From Atopomonas sediminilitoris (GTDB taxonomy: Bacteria; Pseudomonadota; Gammaproteobacteria; Pseudomonadales; Pseudomonadaceae), in assembly GCF_022601735.1 (NCBI RefSeq), contig NZ_JAKUMM010000003.1:186001-250000 (forward strand): DNA of 64,000 nucleotides, given 5' to 3'. The position numbers and the translations under genes were made by a program. Shown here one piece after another: positions 1 through 9,132 of this stretch (its first letter is position 1; each line of letters opens with the position of its first letter). The notes beneath the pieces were generated by a model. It had not been told where the DNA came from, ran no database searches, and was given only the letters and a program-made list of their open reading frames with translations.

Positions 1-1
1 A

Positions 2-817
2 CGCACCGAACAAGAAGTCACCCGTCAGCTGGATGCGTTCCGCTTCGACTTGGCCGCGCAAGCGCTGTACGAGTTTATTTGGGACGAATACTGCGCCTGG
101 TATCTCGAGCTGGTTAAGCCCGTATTCTGGGACGAAAACACGCCCGCCGAACGTCTACGCGGCACGCGCCGCACCTTGATTCGCGTTCTGGAAACGGCCT
201 TGCGCTTGGCGCACCCGTTTATGCCCTTCATCACTGAAGAAATCTGGCAGCGGATTAAAACCCAAGCTGGAAAAACCGGTGACACCCTGATGCTGCAACC
301 GTGGCCCGTCGCCGCCGAAGAGCGTATCGACGCAGCCGCCGAAGCCGACATCGCTTGGGTTAAAACCTTGATGCTGGGCGTGCGGCAGATTCGTGGCGAG
401 ATGAAAATCTCCCTCAGCAAGCGGATTGATATTCTGCTGGCCCGCGCCAGCGCCGAAGACCAACGCCGCTTAAACGAATTTGCGCCGATGCTGAAAAAGC
501 TCGCCAAGCTTGAAACCATCACTGTGCTGGCCGCAGGCGATGAAGCGCCAATGTCCGCCACAGCGCTGGTCGGCGAGATGCAGGTATTGGTGCCCATGGC
601 AGGCCTGATCGACAAAGACGCCGAGTTAGCGCGCCTGGGTAAAGAAATCCAGCGTCTGCAAGGCGAGGTCAAGCGCATCAGCGGCAAGCTCGGCAACGCC
701 GGCTTTGTCGATAAAGCGCCGCCCGAGGTGATCGACAAAGAACGCGCCAAACTCAGCGAGGCCGAGCAAGCACTCAACCAACTGGTTGATCAGCAGGCAC
801 GCATCGCCAACCTGTAA
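2..817 (+). CDS. valS: Valyl-tRNA synthetase, C-terminal part (5' end outside window)
   Basis: Cytoplasmic class I aminoacyl-tRNA synthetase that charges tRNA-Val. Only the last 271 or so codons are present, and the reading frame is open from the left edge, so the true start lies upstream. The visible part begins in the anticodon-binding domain ([13 protein letters not shown], then [25 protein letters not shown]). It ends in the lysine/glutamate-rich C-terminal arm (about the last 65 residues), a predicted coiled coil that binds tRNA in ValRS. The stop codon is TAA, followed by a strong intrinsic terminator. An internal TTG at 50 is not a start. Family assignment is confident from the anticodon-domain sequence and the coiled-coil tail. 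Nothing looks degraded. Confidence 0.95.
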   Translation, partial: RTEQEVTRQLDAFRFDLAAQALYEFIWDEYCAWYLELVKPVFWDENTPAERLRGTRRTLIRVLETALRLAHPFMPFITEEIWQRIKTQAGKTGDTLMLQPWPVAAEERIDAAAEADIAWVKTLMLGVRQIRGEMKISLSKRIDILLARASAEDQRRLNEFAPMLKKLAKLETITVLAAGDEAPMSATALVGEMQVLVPMAGLIDKDAELARLGKEIQRLQGEVKRISGKLGNAGFVDKAPPEVIDKERAKLSEAEQALNQLVDQQARIANL

Positions 818-824
818 TACCCTC

Positions 825-857
825 AAGGGCTCGCCACTGGCGGGCCCTTGTTGTTTT
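825..857 (+). terminator. Intrinsic terminator after valS
   Basis: An 11-bp stem (825-835 with 839-849, one G-T pair) closes a 3-nt loop and is followed by TTGTTGTTTT. It lies 8 nt after the valS stop, so it ends the valS transcript. Confidence 0.85.
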
Positions 858-903
858 GGGCAACTGTTTACCGTCATCAACGCAACCAAAGGACCGGAAG
901 ACC

Positions 904-1371
904 ATGCTGACGCTACGATTTGCCACGCAATTAGATGCCAGCCCCGAAACCGTCTGGCAGTGGATCAGCCACGCCGACACCCTGCGCCAAGAGTTTTTGC
1001 CTTGGCTGCACCTCTCAGCCCCGGCCGAGGTTGAGTCGCTGGCCAATGTGGACATCAACCCTGAGCAACCCCTGTTTACTAGCTGGATTTGGCTATTCGG
1101 CCTGCTGCCCATTGGCCGTTCACAAGTCACGCTAAAACAAGTCACCGAAGGCATTGGCTTTATCGAAGAGTCACCAATGACCGGCGTACGCTTTTGGCGC
1201 CACGAGCGCCGTATCAAAGCTAACGCTGGCGGTACTTTGCTCACTGACGAAGTACAAGTGCTGCCCTACCCCTTTGCCAGCATTCGCACGCGCTGGCTGG
1301 TCAACGCCCTGTTTAAGCACCGTCATCGAGTGTTAAGCCAACGCGCACACTCAAGCCTTGTCACCGAGTGA
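904..1371 (+). CDS. SRPBCC-family (START/Bet v1-like) protein
   Basis: Small 155-residue soluble protein. The N-terminus (LRFATQLDASPETVWQWI) is typical of SRPBCC hydrophobic-ligand-binding folds, where a beta strand precedes the 'PxxVWxxI' helix. I chose the ATG at 904 because it has a purine-rich ribosome site (GGACCGGAAG) just upstream. In-frame upstream codons from 856 would add a tail unlike the family. No catalytic motif is visible and the ligand is unknown. It sits alone between the valS terminator and the nhaD leader, so context gives no function. Proteins like this are usually annotated as SRPBCC or polyketide cyclase-like domain proteins. Confidence 0.7.
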   Translation: MLTLRFATQLDASPETVWQWISHADTLRQEFLPWLHLSAPAEVESLANVDINPEQPLFTSWIWLFGLLPIGRSQVTLKQVTEGIGFIEESPMTGVRFWRHERRIKANAGGTLLTDEVQVLPYPFASIRTRWLVNALFKHRHRVLSQRAHSSLVTE

Positions 1372-1397
1372 CGGCTTATTGATTTGTATCTAGTTAT

Positions 1398-1452
1398 GTC
1401 GCCTTCACTTCGGGCAGACTGCGCTTGGCCTGAAGTTTGCCTTAATGGCGAC
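1398..1452 (+). promoter_or_regulatory. Structured 5' leader of nhaD
   Basis: GTCGCC at 1398-1403 pairs with GGCGAC at 1447-1452. Inside it, 1408-1415 pairs with 1428-1435 (8 bp, one G-T pair) around a 12-nt loop. No U-tract follows, so it is not an ordinary terminator. It ends 35 nt before the nhaD start. A regulatory RNA is possible, but I cannot assign a known class by eye. Confidence 0.4.
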
Positions 1453-1487
1453 CTCTCTTACCCACTCAACCAGCGGAAATCCAGACT

Positions 1488-2858
1488 ATGTACGCACTGA
1501 TGGCCCTGATGTTCGTGTTTGGCTACCTGTGTATCGCCTTCGAACACCCTCTAAAAATCGACAAAGCTGCCTCAGCACTGCTCACAGCGGTGCTGACGTG
1601 GACTGTTTTGGTGCTTGGCGCCGAAACGTTGCTGCCTTACGTCGAAGGCGCCGCCCACGCCAGCGATGACGCCACCGCGCGCGTGGTGACCGAGCTGCGC
1701 CACCATCTGGGGGAAATCTCTGAGATTCTGTTCTTCTTGATGGGCGCCATGACCATCGTCGAACTGATCGACGCCCACGAAGGCTTTAAGGTCATCACCC
1801 AGCGTATCACCACGCGCAACCGGGTGAAGTTGCTGTGGTTAGTGGCGCTGATCACCTTCTTCCTCTCTGCGGCACTGGACAACCTGACCACGACTATCGT
1901 CATGGTCTCGCTGCTGCGTAAGCTGGTGGCTGATCAACACGAGCGCTGGTTCTTCGCCGGTATCGTCGTCATCGCAGCCAACGCCGGCGGCGCTTGGTCA
2001 CCAATTGGCGACGTCACCACCACCATGCTGTGGATCGGCGGGCAAATCACCGCCAGCGGCATTGTGCTCAGCCTGCTCCTCCCCAGCTTGGTCTGCCTGT
2101 TAGTCCCTTTGCTGCTGCTGACGTTCACCTTCAAAGGTGAAGTCGAGCGCCCACAAGTCACCGTAAGCGATGAGGAGCGCCGTGATCCGACCAGCAACTT
2201 CGAGCGCAACCTGATCTTCGGTCTAGGTATTGGCGCGCTGCTGTTTGTGCCGGTGTTCAAAACCGTCACCCACCTGCCGCCGTACATGGGCATCTTGCTG
2301 GGCTTGGGCGTGTTGTGGGTGGTCACCGAGGTGATTCATCGCGGCAAGAACGATGAAGACAAGCACCCGCTGTCGGTAGTGGGCGTTCTGCGCAAAATCG
2401 ACACCACCAGCGTCCTGTTCTTCTTAGGCATTCTGCTGGCGGTTTCCAGCCTGTCCACCGCAGGCCACCTCACGCAAATGGCCACGGTACTGCGCGAAAA
2501 CCTCGGCAACATTTACGCTATTAACTTGGCGATTGGTTTGCTGTCGTCGATGGTCGATAACGTACCGTTGGTAGCCGGTTCGATGAAGATGTACCCGCTA
2601 GTGGGCGCGCACGCGGCGGCCGGTGCGGCCAGCGATCCGTGGTTGTCCTCTTTCGTGGTCGACGGCGTGTTTTGGGAGTTCTTGGCGTACTGCGCCGGTA
2701 CGGGCGGTAGCTGTCTGATCATCGGCTCAGCCGCCGGTGTGGCTGCCATGGGCCTGGAGAAGATCAACTTCATCTGGTATCTGAAGAAAATCGCTTGGCT
2801 GGCCTTTATCGGTTACGCCGCTGGCGCTGCCGTGTTCATGCTGATGAAAGCGCTGTAA
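1488..2858 (+). CDS. nhaD: Na+/H+ antiporter, NhaD family
   Basis: Inner-membrane secondary transporter of 456 residues, about a dozen hydrophobic segments, expected to export Na+ (or Li+) in exchange for protons. The family is recognisable from the N-terminus (YLCIAFEHPLKIDKAASALL), the SAALDNLTTTIVMVSLL segment, the GGAWSPIGDVTTTMLW segment and MVDNVPLVAGSMKM, which carry the conserved Asp, Asn and Thr residues of the ion-transporter superfamily. Length matches known NhaD proteins. The ATG at 1488 directly precedes the first membrane helix, and the ribosome site is weak (GCGGA). It stands alone, convergent with the diguanylate cyclase gene 17 nt away. It is one of three Na+/H+ antiporters in this window. 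Confidence 0.93.
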   Translation: MYALMALMFVFGYLCIAFEHPLKIDKAASALLTAVLTWTVLVLGAETLLPYVEGAAHASDDATARVVTELRHHLGEISEILFFLMGAMTIVELIDAHEGFKVITQRITTRNRVKLLWLVALITFFLSAALDNLTTTIVMVSLLRKLVADQHERWFFAGIVVIAANAGGAWSPIGDVTTTMLWIGGQITASGIVLSLLLPSLVCLLVPLLLLTFTFKGEVERPQVTVSDEERRDPTSNFERNLIFGLGIGALLFVPVFKTVTHLPPYMGILLGLGVLWVVTEVIHRGKNDEDKHPLSVVGVLRKIDTTSVLFFLGILLAVSSLSTAGHLTQMATVLRENLGNIYAINLAIGLLSSMVDNVPLVAGSMKMYPLVGAHAAAGAASDPWLSSFVVDGVFWEFLAYCAGTGGSCLIIGSAAGVAAMGLEKINFIWYLKKIAWLAFIGYAAGAAVFMLMKAL

Positions 2859-2867
2859 ACAAACCGC

Positions 2868-2905
2868 GGGCGCGATCAAAGACTTAACTGGATTTGATCG
2901 CGCCC
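2868..2905. repeat. 13-bp perfect inverted repeat between convergent genes
   Basis: GGGCGCGATCAAA (2868-2880) is mirrored exactly at 2893-2905 around a 12-nt loop. It covers the last codons and stop of the minus-strand diguanylate cyclase gene and lies 10 nt after the nhaD stop. There is no U-tract on either side. It may act as a bidirectional 3'-end stem-loop. Confidence 0.55.
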
Positions 2906-4546
2906 ATTGGCCTTAGCCGCATACAGGGCTTTGTCGGCCCGGCTGTACATCTGATCAAACACATCATCGCTACTGGCAAAAGCGGTTAAGCCAATGCTGA
3001 TGGTTATGCGACACGGCTCTGCCTGCGACGTGGTAATTTCACACTGCGCCACCGCCTCACGTATCCGCTCAGCCACTTGCGCCGCCACTTCAGGCTCGGT
3101 TTCGGGCAAAAGCACAGCAAACTCCTCCCCGCCGACACGCCCAGCGATGTCACTGTGGCGCAACACCACGTTAAACACCTCGCCAATCGCCTGAATCGCC
3201 GCATCCCCCACCTGATGGCCGTAGCGATCATTGACCTGTTTAAACCAGTCAATATCCAGCAGCATTAGGCCCAAGGGGCGGATATAACGGTTAGCCCGCT
3301 CAAACTCGTCAGACGCACGAGCAAAAAAATGACCGCGATTATTTAAGCCTGACAGCCAATCAGTGGTCGCCAGCTGGCGCAGCTGTTGCTCCATCTTAGT
3401 GCGCTCAATGATTTCATGGCGTAAGCGCGCATTTAAGTGGCGATACCAAAAAGCGATAACCCCCGCGAGCAAAGCCAGCGCCAAGACACTCAATAAGAGA
3501 CGGTAATCGACCGGCTTAGCGCCCGCAGCCTCGGGCTGGTACAAAAAGCGCTGCCAATCCAGCGGCCCTTTAATCAAACCCATCTTTTGATGCAGCTGGG
3601 CAATATGCTGCCAGCGCCCCGGATTCATATGCCCGACGGCAATCACATCCGGGTCAATCAACTCTCGAAGGCTATCTGCCTCAAACTGCAAGTGCTCACG
3701 CGAACGATCGGTGACGTATTTATCCAGCAGCACATCGATGCTTTCATCCACGTGCGTTAAGGCATATCGCCAACCTTTTAAGCTGGCTTCACGGAAGGCT
3801 TTCACCCGTTCAGGATGCTGGGCTACATAGGCCTCGGTGGTGAATAAAATATCGCTGTAAAAATCCACGCCATAGCTGCGCGGACGAATCACGCGAAAGT
3901 CGACGTTCTGCTTGAGCAACACAAACGGCTCATTGGTGATGTAGGCGTTGAGCGCATCGGTTTCACCGTTAACCAAGCTCTTCAGGTCGTAACTGGTGGG
4001 CAGCAGCGTGAGTTTATCGAGGTCAATCCCCTCAAGCACAAAGGGGGCAAACAGCTCGATGCTTTCTGAAAGACCGCTCGGGATCGACATCAGCCGCTTG
4101 CCGACCAGGTCATGCAAACTTTGGATGCCGGAATCCCCACGCACCAACCAAACCGCGGGTGCGTGTTGGCCAATCGCCGCCAACGCGACCACGGGTTTAC
4201 CGGCCGCACGCTCGCGCACTAAGCCTGAGTTGGCAATGCCAAACTCAGCCTGACCGGTGAGCACATAATCAATCGGGCCTGACAGCTCAGGGGCCGACGG
4301 AATGATCTGCACATCCAAGCCTGCCTCACGGTAAAAGCCCTTTTCCAGCGCCATGTAATAGCCGGCAAACTGAAACTGCGGCACCCAGCGCAGGCGCAAC
4401 TTAACCGTATCATCGGCCGCAGCCAGCAACGGCACCAAAGCCAATAACAGCCCGAGCACCCCCACTACGCCACTGTGTAAACCGCGCGCCGCAAAGCTTT
4501 GCAAACCTACCACCCCGCTGTGTATCACCCTCAGTCTAGTTGGCAT
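2876..4546 (-). CDS. Diguanylate cyclase with periplasmic NMT1/THI5-like sensor domain
   Basis: Membrane-anchored enzyme expected to make cyclic di-GMP from two GTP in response to a periplasmic ligand. Order in the 556-residue protein: signal or anchor segment about 25-44; a substrate-binding-protein domain of the NMT1/THI5 type about 47-330 (LRWVPQFQFAGYYMALEKGFY is its hallmark N-terminus); membrane helix about 348-367; short linker; GGDEF domain about 390-553. The active-site motif is GGEEF at 472-476, a functional variant. An RxxD inhibitory site (RHSD, 463-466) stands five residues before it, so product feedback is likely. The fused binding domain resembles pyrimidine- or taurine-type binding proteins, but the ligand is not predictable. 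Monocistronic. The start could be a later in-frame codon because no strong ribosome site is seen. Confidence 0.9.
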   Translation of the reverse strand: MPTRLRVIHSGVVGLQSFAARGLHSGVVGVLGLLLALVPLLAAADDTVKLRLRWVPQFQFAGYYMALEKGFYREAGLDVQIIPSAPELSGPIDYVLTGQAEFGIANSGLVRERAAGKPVVALAAIGQHAPAVWLVRGDSGIQSLHDLVGKRLMSIPSGLSESIELFAPFVLEGIDLDKLTLLPTSYDLKSLVNGETDALNAYITNEPFVLLKQNVDFRVIRPRSYGVDFYSDILFTTEAYVAQHPERVKAFREASLKGWRYALTHVDESIDVLLDKYVTDRSREHLQFEADSLRELIDPDVIAVGHMNPGRWQHIAQLHQKMGLIKGPLDWQRFLYQPEAAGAKPVDYRLLLSVLALALLAGVIAFWYRHLNARLRHEIIERTKMEQQLRQLATTDWLSGLNNRGHFFARASDEFERANRYIRPLGLMLLDIDWFKQVNDRYGHQVGDAAIQAIGEVFNVVLRHSDIAGRVGGEEFAVLLPETEPEVAAQVAERIREAVAQCEITTSQAEPCRITISIGLTAFASSDDVFDQMYSRADKALYAAKANGRDQIQLSL

Positions 4547-4633
4547 CTCGCGCTTTGCTTGTCATCGCAGTCGCCTCGCCCTGCCTGCCTTGAGTACACT
4601 GTGCATCACTTTTGTTAAGCACACAGACTCGCC

Positions 4634-5635
4634 ATGCCGATTTTGCACTGCACTGTTCACCGTATTGATAAAAAGCCCGACGGCCAGCCCGCGCAACTGC
4701 ACCTGCGCGAAGGCGAGCTCAGCGCATCACAAGCGCTGGAAAACCTATTAGCTGACTTGAACGACAGCTACAACGCCAAGCCCAACAAAGCTTGGGGCTA
4801 TTTTCATGAGGAATCCGGTGCCTACCCTTTCAGCGGTTGGTTAACGAGTTATCTCGGGCAAGAAAGCACCTTTGCCGCCTTCAGCGCTAAAGCCTGCGAA
4901 CAGCTTAAAACCCTGATGGAAGAGTCCAACCTCGCCGTTGGCGGCCACGTGCTCTTTGCCCACTACAAGCAAGGGATGAGTGATTACTTAGTCATCGCGC
5001 TGCTGCATCACAGCGATGGTGTCACCGTCACCGAGCAGCTAGAAGTCGCCAGCGCTCGGCATCTGGACTTAGGCCAGTTGCACCTTGCGGCGCGGATAAA
5101 CCTGTCGGAATGGCAGCAAAACAAAAAGTCCAAGCAATACATCTCGTTTATTCGTGGCCGTAACGGCAAAAAAGTCTCGGATTACTTTCGTGACTTTATC
5201 GGCTGCCAAGAAGGCGTCGACGCCCCCGAAGAGACACGCACGCTGCTCAAAGCCTTCAGTGATTTTGTGGAAGAAGAAGCACTGGATAACGACAGCGCCC
5301 GCGAAAAAACCCAAACCTTGGTCGACTACGCACAAAGCCAAAGCCGCCAAGGTCAAGCCGTGGCGCTGGATGAGCTGTCTGGCTTACTCAATGAAGAGCA
5401 GCCCAAGGCGTTCTACGACTACATCCGCAATAAAGATTACGGCTTAGCGCCGGAGATTCCCGCAGATAAACGCACACTGCAGCAATTTCGCCGCTTTACC
5501 GGCCGCGCTCAGGGCCTCTCCATCAGCTTTGAGGCGCATCTATTAGGCGAGATGATTGAATTTGACGAAAGCGGTGATCGCCTGATCATTCGCGGCATCC
5601 CCACTCAGCTGCGCGACCAGCTAAAGCGCCGCTAA
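4634..5635 (+). CDS. yejK: Nucleoid-associated protein YejK/NdpA
   Basis: Nucleoid-associated protein of 333 residues, normal for the family. The family signature is clear in [14 protein letters not shown] near the N-terminus, in [17 protein letters not shown], in [21 protein letters not shown] and in the C-terminal [12 protein letters not shown] segment. YejK-type proteins bind the nucleoid in enterobacteria; the P. aeruginosa homologue NdpA has the same architecture. The ATG at 4634 starts [13 protein letters not shown], which matches the family start. It is divergent from the diguanylate cyclase gene (87 nt between starts) and followed 63 nt later by the metallopeptidase gene. Confidence 0.92.
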   Translation: MPILHCTVHRIDKKPDGQPAQLHLREGELSASQALENLLADLNDSYNAKPNKAWGYFHEESGAYPFSGWLTSYLGQESTFAAFSAKACEQLKTLMEESNLAVGGHVLFAHYKQGMSDYLVIALLHHSDGVTVTEQLEVASARHLDLGQLHLAARINLSEWQQNKKSKQYISFIRGRNGKKVSDYFRDFIGCQEGVDAPEETRTLLKAFSDFVEEEALDNDSAREKTQTLVDYAQSQSRQGQAVALDELSGLLNEEQPKAFYDYIRNKDYGLAPEIPADKRTLQQFRRFTGRAQGLSISFEAHLLGEMIEFDESGDRLIIRGIPTQLRDQLKRR

Positions 5636-5698
5636 CACGCCGATCGACTAAGCTTGGTTGAGGCACTATCGCCTCAGCCAGTCAGAGGAGTCTTGTGC

Positions 5699-6568
5699 AT
5701 GGTGCGCGCGCTGCGTTGGCTAACGACAATCCTAACGGCACTGCTAGCACTGACTGCCAACGCCGCCACACCGGCCCCGCCCTCAGGTGTGCTAGAAGCC
5801 GACGAAGTACGTTTTATCACCGCCAACGCCGAGTTCACCTTGATGCATGAGATGGGGCACCTGCTCATCCATGAGCTGCACTTACCGGTGCTGGGGCGCG
5901 AAGAAGACGCCGCCGACCAACTGGGCTTTTACGGACTGCTGTTACTGCAAGATGAAGAAAGCGACCGCACCCTGTACAGCAAGCTACTGGATGTAGCCGA
6001 TTATTGGCGTCTGCAATGGCAACACAACCAAGCACAAGGCCACGATGACGCCGTCTGGGACAGTCACGCACTCGACCAACAGCGCTTTTTTAACCTCAGT
6101 TGCTTGATCTACGGCAGCGACCCAGATCGCCTTGAGTGGGTGTTGGACGTCACCGGCTTACCCATTGAGCGCGCCCTGTATTGCGACCAGGAGTACGCCC
6201 AAGTGCGCCACGCCGTGGACTGGCTGATGCAAACCTTGGCGCGCAACCAAAGCGACGCAGGCGGACAAAGCATCAACGTGATTTACGAACCGCCACAGCT
6301 GAACATTGAACGCGGCCCTGAGCTGCTCTTGCGAGTTAAAAACAGCCGCATTTTGGAAGACGTGACCCACAACGCCAGCCAGATGTTCCGCCTACCCAGA
6401 CCACTCACCCTTGGCGTGCGCAACTGCGGCGCGCCCGATGCGTGGTACGACCGCAACACGGGGGAAATGACCCTGTGCTGGGAACTAGTCTCACACTACG
6501 CCAACTTAATGCCTGAGCTGCGCAAGCTGCGCGAACAGCAGCGTTTAGCCGCGCACAAAAGCCCTTAA
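5699..6568 (+). CDS. Exported DUF4344-type putative metallopeptidase
   Basis: A 289-residue exported protein. The N-terminus (MVRALRWLTTILTALLALTANA) is a good signal peptide, cleaved after about residue 22. The mature part contains MHEMGHLLI, an HExxH zincin motif with HEMGH as zinc site. It is followed about 20 residues later by REEDAADQLGF, whose Glu/Asp could be the third ligand, as in gluzincin-like families. Cys residues in the C-terminal half (SCLIYG, YCDQEY, NCGAPDAWYD, LCWEL) fit disulphides in the periplasm. ATG 5699 has a GAGGAG site 8 nt upstream; the in-frame TTG at 5654 would spoil the signal peptide. The substrate is unknown. The family is usually described as uncharacterised DUF4344-containing proteins. 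Confidence 0.8.
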   Translation: MVRALRWLTTILTALLALTANAATPAPPSGVLEADEVRFITANAEFTLMHEMGHLLIHELHLPVLGREEDAADQLGFYGLLLLQDEESDRTLYSKLLDVADYWRLQWQHNQAQGHDDAVWDSHALDQQRFFNLSCLIYGSDPDRLEWVLDVTGLPIERALYCDQEYAQVRHAVDWLMQTLARNQSDAGGQSINVIYEPPQLNIERGPELLLRVKNSRILEDVTHNASQMFRLPRPLTLGVRNCGAPDAWYDRNTGEMTLCWELVSHYANLMPELRKLREQQRLAAHKSP

Positions 6569-6588
6569 TCGGCCAGCTCAGCTCAGAT

Positions 6589-7236
6589 TCAGCCTTCGAC
6601 TTGCTCTAACTGCTGCAACAACAGCGCCGCTTGAGTGCGTGTGCGCACATTGAGCTTGCGAAAAATCGCCGTGACATGGGCCTTGATCGTGGCCTCTGAC
6701 ACATTCAGCTCGTAAGCGATCTGTTTATTCAGCAAGCCCTCGCACACCATCGACAGCACGCGAAACTGCTGCGGCGTCAAACTGGCCAAGCCTTCGCTAG
6801 CGGCGCGAGCTTCGGCACTCAAGGCTGGGCCGTCGTGATCGATTTCTGGCCAGTACACGTCACCGTCCAGCACTGCACGCACCGCTTGCTGTATGAGTTC
6901 GAGCGAACTGGATTTGGGGATAAAGCCACTGGCGCCAAACTCACGCGAGCGCTGCACCACGGCGGCTTCTTCTTGCGCGGAAATCATCACCACGGGCAGG
7001 TGTGGGTACTGCCCTCGCAGCAACACCAAGCCTGAAAAACCGCGCGCGCCGGGCATGTTTAAATCCAATAAAACCAGATCCCAATCGCTGCGCTCATTTA
7101 AGCGCTCCTCCAACTGGGCAATGCTTTCGGCTTCCGCCAAGACCGCCTCTTCCTCCAAGCCACGGCTTAGGGCTTGCTGCAAGGCGCTACGAAATAAAGG
7201 GTGGTCATCAGCGATCAAGATATTTAAGGCGGCCAT
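6589..7236 (-). CDS. NarL/LuxR-family response regulator
   Basis: Two-component response regulator of 215 residues. The receiver domain spans about 1-125, with acidic pocket IADDHP (10-12), phosphoacceptor Asp58 in LLDLNMPG and Lys in FIPKSSS. A GerE-type helix-turn-helix spans about 148-212 (LTPQQFRVLSMVCEGLLNKQIAYELNVSEATIKAHV). I start at ATG 7236 because MAALNILIADDHP is the normal receiver start and AGGA lies upstream; in-frame codons up to 7305 add an unstructured tail. No partner kinase is adjacent, so its signal is unknown. It faces away from the DMT exporter gene. It resembles the AgmR/ErdR group in general form, but I would not assign a symbol. Confidence 0.88.
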   Translation of the reverse strand: MAALNILIADDHPLFRSALQQALSRGLEEEAVLAEAESIAQLEERLNERSDWDLVLLDLNMPGARGFSGLVLLRGQYPHLPVVMISAQEEAAVVQRSREFGASGFIPKSSSLELIQQAVRAVLDGDVYWPEIDHDGPALSAEARAASEGLASLTPQQFRVLSMVCEGLLNKQIAYELNVSEATIKAHVTAIFRKLNVRTRTQAALLLQQLEQVEG

Positions 7237-7352
7237 GCTTTTTTCCTGTGTTGTTGTATCGGCCCTGGCCCAAGGTTGCCGAGATCGACAAAACTGGTCA
7301 AGCACGGCCGCTTGCGGCAGACTCCGCGTTTAACTCATGGAGAAACGCCGCA

Positions 7353-8270
7353 ATGGCCCGTCATTCCTTGCGCGCCGACCTTTTAATGCTGGTCACCGCG
7401 CTGATCTGGGGTACGACTTTCGTCGCACAAAAAATCGGCATGGATGCCATCGGCCCCTTCCTGTATACCGGCCTGCGTTTCACTTTAGCCGCTATTTTGT
7501 TGGTGCCTGTGGTGTATTGGTTTAGCGTGCGCCGCGCCCAGCGCGCCAACGCCGGCAGCCCTATCAATCGCCCAGCAGTGCTCGGCGGCGTGGTGCTGGG
7601 TGTGGTTCTGACCATTGGCATCAACCTGCAGCAAGTTGGCTTGATGTTCACCACCGTGACCAACTCAGGCTTCATTACGGGTCTGTACGTGATCATGGTG
7701 CCGTTATTGGGCTTGTTCATCGGGCAGAAGACCGGCGCCGGCACGTGGTTTGGCGCCTCGTTGGCGGTGATCGGCATGTACCTGCTGAGTGTCGGTGACA
7801 ATTTCACCGTTGCCTCCGGTGACTGGCTGCAACTCGCCGGGGCCGTGGTGTGGGGCGTACATGTCTTGATGGTGGGCCGGTTAGCCAGCCGCCATGACCC
7901 TATTTTTATTGCCTACCTGCAATTTGCCACCTGCGCCGTGCTCAGTAGCCTGCTAGCCCTCGTGCTGGAGCCCTGGGTATGGCACAACATTGTGCAGGCC
8001 TTACCCGCCATCGTGTATGGCGGCGCGCTGGCTGTAGCGGTGGGCTTTACCTTGCAGCTGATTGCCCAGCGTGATGCGCCGCCAGCACACGCGGCGATTA
8101 TCCTGTCGTTAGAAGCCGTGTTCGCAGCGCTAGCGGGCTGGGTAATGATGGACGAAGTGCTCAGCCTGCGTGGCTTTATCGGCTGCGGCCTGATGTTTGC
8201 CGGCATGCTGGCGGCGCAGCTATTACCGTTATTGTTTAAGCGCCGTCAGCCGCTGGCAGAAAGCGTTTAA
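7353..8270 (+). CDS. DMT-superfamily (EamA) transporter
   Basis: Inner-membrane permease of 305 residues with ten predicted helices arranged as two EamA repeats. The first repeat starts LRADLLMLVTALIWGTTFVAQKIG and the second about residue 150 (SGDWLQLAGAVVWGVHVLMVG). Such proteins usually export metabolites or amino acids; the substrate cannot be read from sequence. ATG 7353 has GGAGAA 8 nt upstream; long in-frame extensions upstream to 7002 overlap the regulator gene on the other strand and are not hydrophobic. The 3' end overlaps the convergent tapT gene by 35 bp. Confidence 0.85.
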   Translation: MARHSLRADLLMLVTALIWGTTFVAQKIGMDAIGPFLYTGLRFTLAAILLVPVVYWFSVRRAQRANAGSPINRPAVLGGVVLGVVLTIGINLQQVGLMFTTVTNSGFITGLYVIMVPLLGLFIGQKTGAGTWFGASLAVIGMYLLSVGDNFTVASGDWLQLAGAVVWGVHVLMVGRLASRHDPIFIAYLQFATCAVLSSLLALVLEPWVWHNIVQALPAIVYGGALAVAVGFTLQLIAQRDAPPAHAAIILSLEAVFAALAGWVMMDEVLSLRGFIGCGLMFAGMLAAQLLPLLFKRRQPLAESV

Positions 8271-8988
8271 GCACCTGATACGGCGGCGCGGACTCATCCA
8301 CGGTGAGGTTTAAACGCGCCGCCAAGTAGCGACTAGAGAAAATCTCAAAATAGGCAGCCAGCGCTTCAGCCGCAGGCTGCTCACCGGCCTGTTCTAAACA
8401 CAAAACGGCGACCTCAGCAGTGCACAGGTGCTCTTCACGGTTACTGCGCCGCAGCCGGTAAGCGGACGGCTTATCTGGGTTCAAGCTCAAAATCGGCAAG
8501 CCCTGCAGATAAGGGCTTTTGCGGAAGATTTTGCGCGCCTGCGGCCACGTCGCATCGAGCAAGATAAACAAAGGCTTGCGACTCGCTGCTTGCGCCCCTT
8601 GATACTGCGCCAAGTGCTCCACAATCTCTGCCTGCGGAGCAAACTCGGCCGGAAACACCACATACGGCTGCCACTGGGGATCGGCCAACAGCGCTAGCAG
8701 TGGTGGATTTTCTTCGGTGCGTGACCAAACGAATGCCTGCGTTTGCTCAGGCCACAGCTCAGCCATTAAACGCCCAGTATTGGTCGGTTTAAGCGGCTCA
8801 TCGGCGTGCATCAACAAACAAAACGCCGCGTCGCTGGCCACCTGTGGCCGCCACGGACACAAACAAAAGCGCTCGGCCAGCAAACACTCCGCGCAGCGCT
8901 TGAGCCGGTAGCCACGCGCCAGAAACGGCTTGGTCGACTGAGCAATCAGTTGTTGGCGTAAACGCTCGACAGCATGCACGGTAATCAC
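8236..8988 (-). CDS. tapT: DTW-domain tRNA-uridine aminocarboxypropyltransferase
   Basis: Cytoplasmic RNA-modification enzyme of 250 residues. DTW-domain proteins (TapT, formerly YfiP) transfer the 3-amino-3-carboxypropyl group of SAM to uridine 47 of tRNAs, making acp3U. A cysteine cluster (C32, C35, C42, C44 in RCAECLLAERFCLCPW) is the N-terminal zinc-like site. The signature loop here is LLDATWPQARKI, where DATW replaces the canonical DTW. Length and C-terminal motifs (SAYRLRRSN.EEHLCTAEV) match the family. The gene is convergent with, and overlaps, the DMT transporter gene. Confidence 0.85.
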   Translation of the reverse strand: MITVHAVERLRQQLIAQSTKPFLARGYRLKRCAECLLAERFCLCPWRPQVASDAAFCLLMHADEPLKPTNTGRLMAELWPEQTQAFVWSRTEENPPLLALLADPQWQPYVVFPAEFAPQAEIVEHLAQYQGAQAASRKPLFILLDATWPQARKIFRKSPYLQGLPILSLNPDKPSAYRLRRSNREEHLCTAEVAVLCLEQAGEQPAAEALAAYFEIFSSRYLAARLNLTVDESAPPYQVLKRFLPAADGA

Positions 8989-9132
8989 CTAGAAAAAGGG
9001 GCGTGCATTGTAATGCAGCGCGCGCAGCACCACACCTTTAGTCACGCCGCTCACCACAGCTTGTACAACCTCCCCGCTGCGCTAAGTCATTGAGCGCTCA
9101 AGCGTTTATTTCAGGCCCGACAAGGAATAGGA

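Noticed and set aside
25..777. 250-codon minus-strand ORF
   Set aside because: Antisense to valS; serine-rich shadow without a start site.
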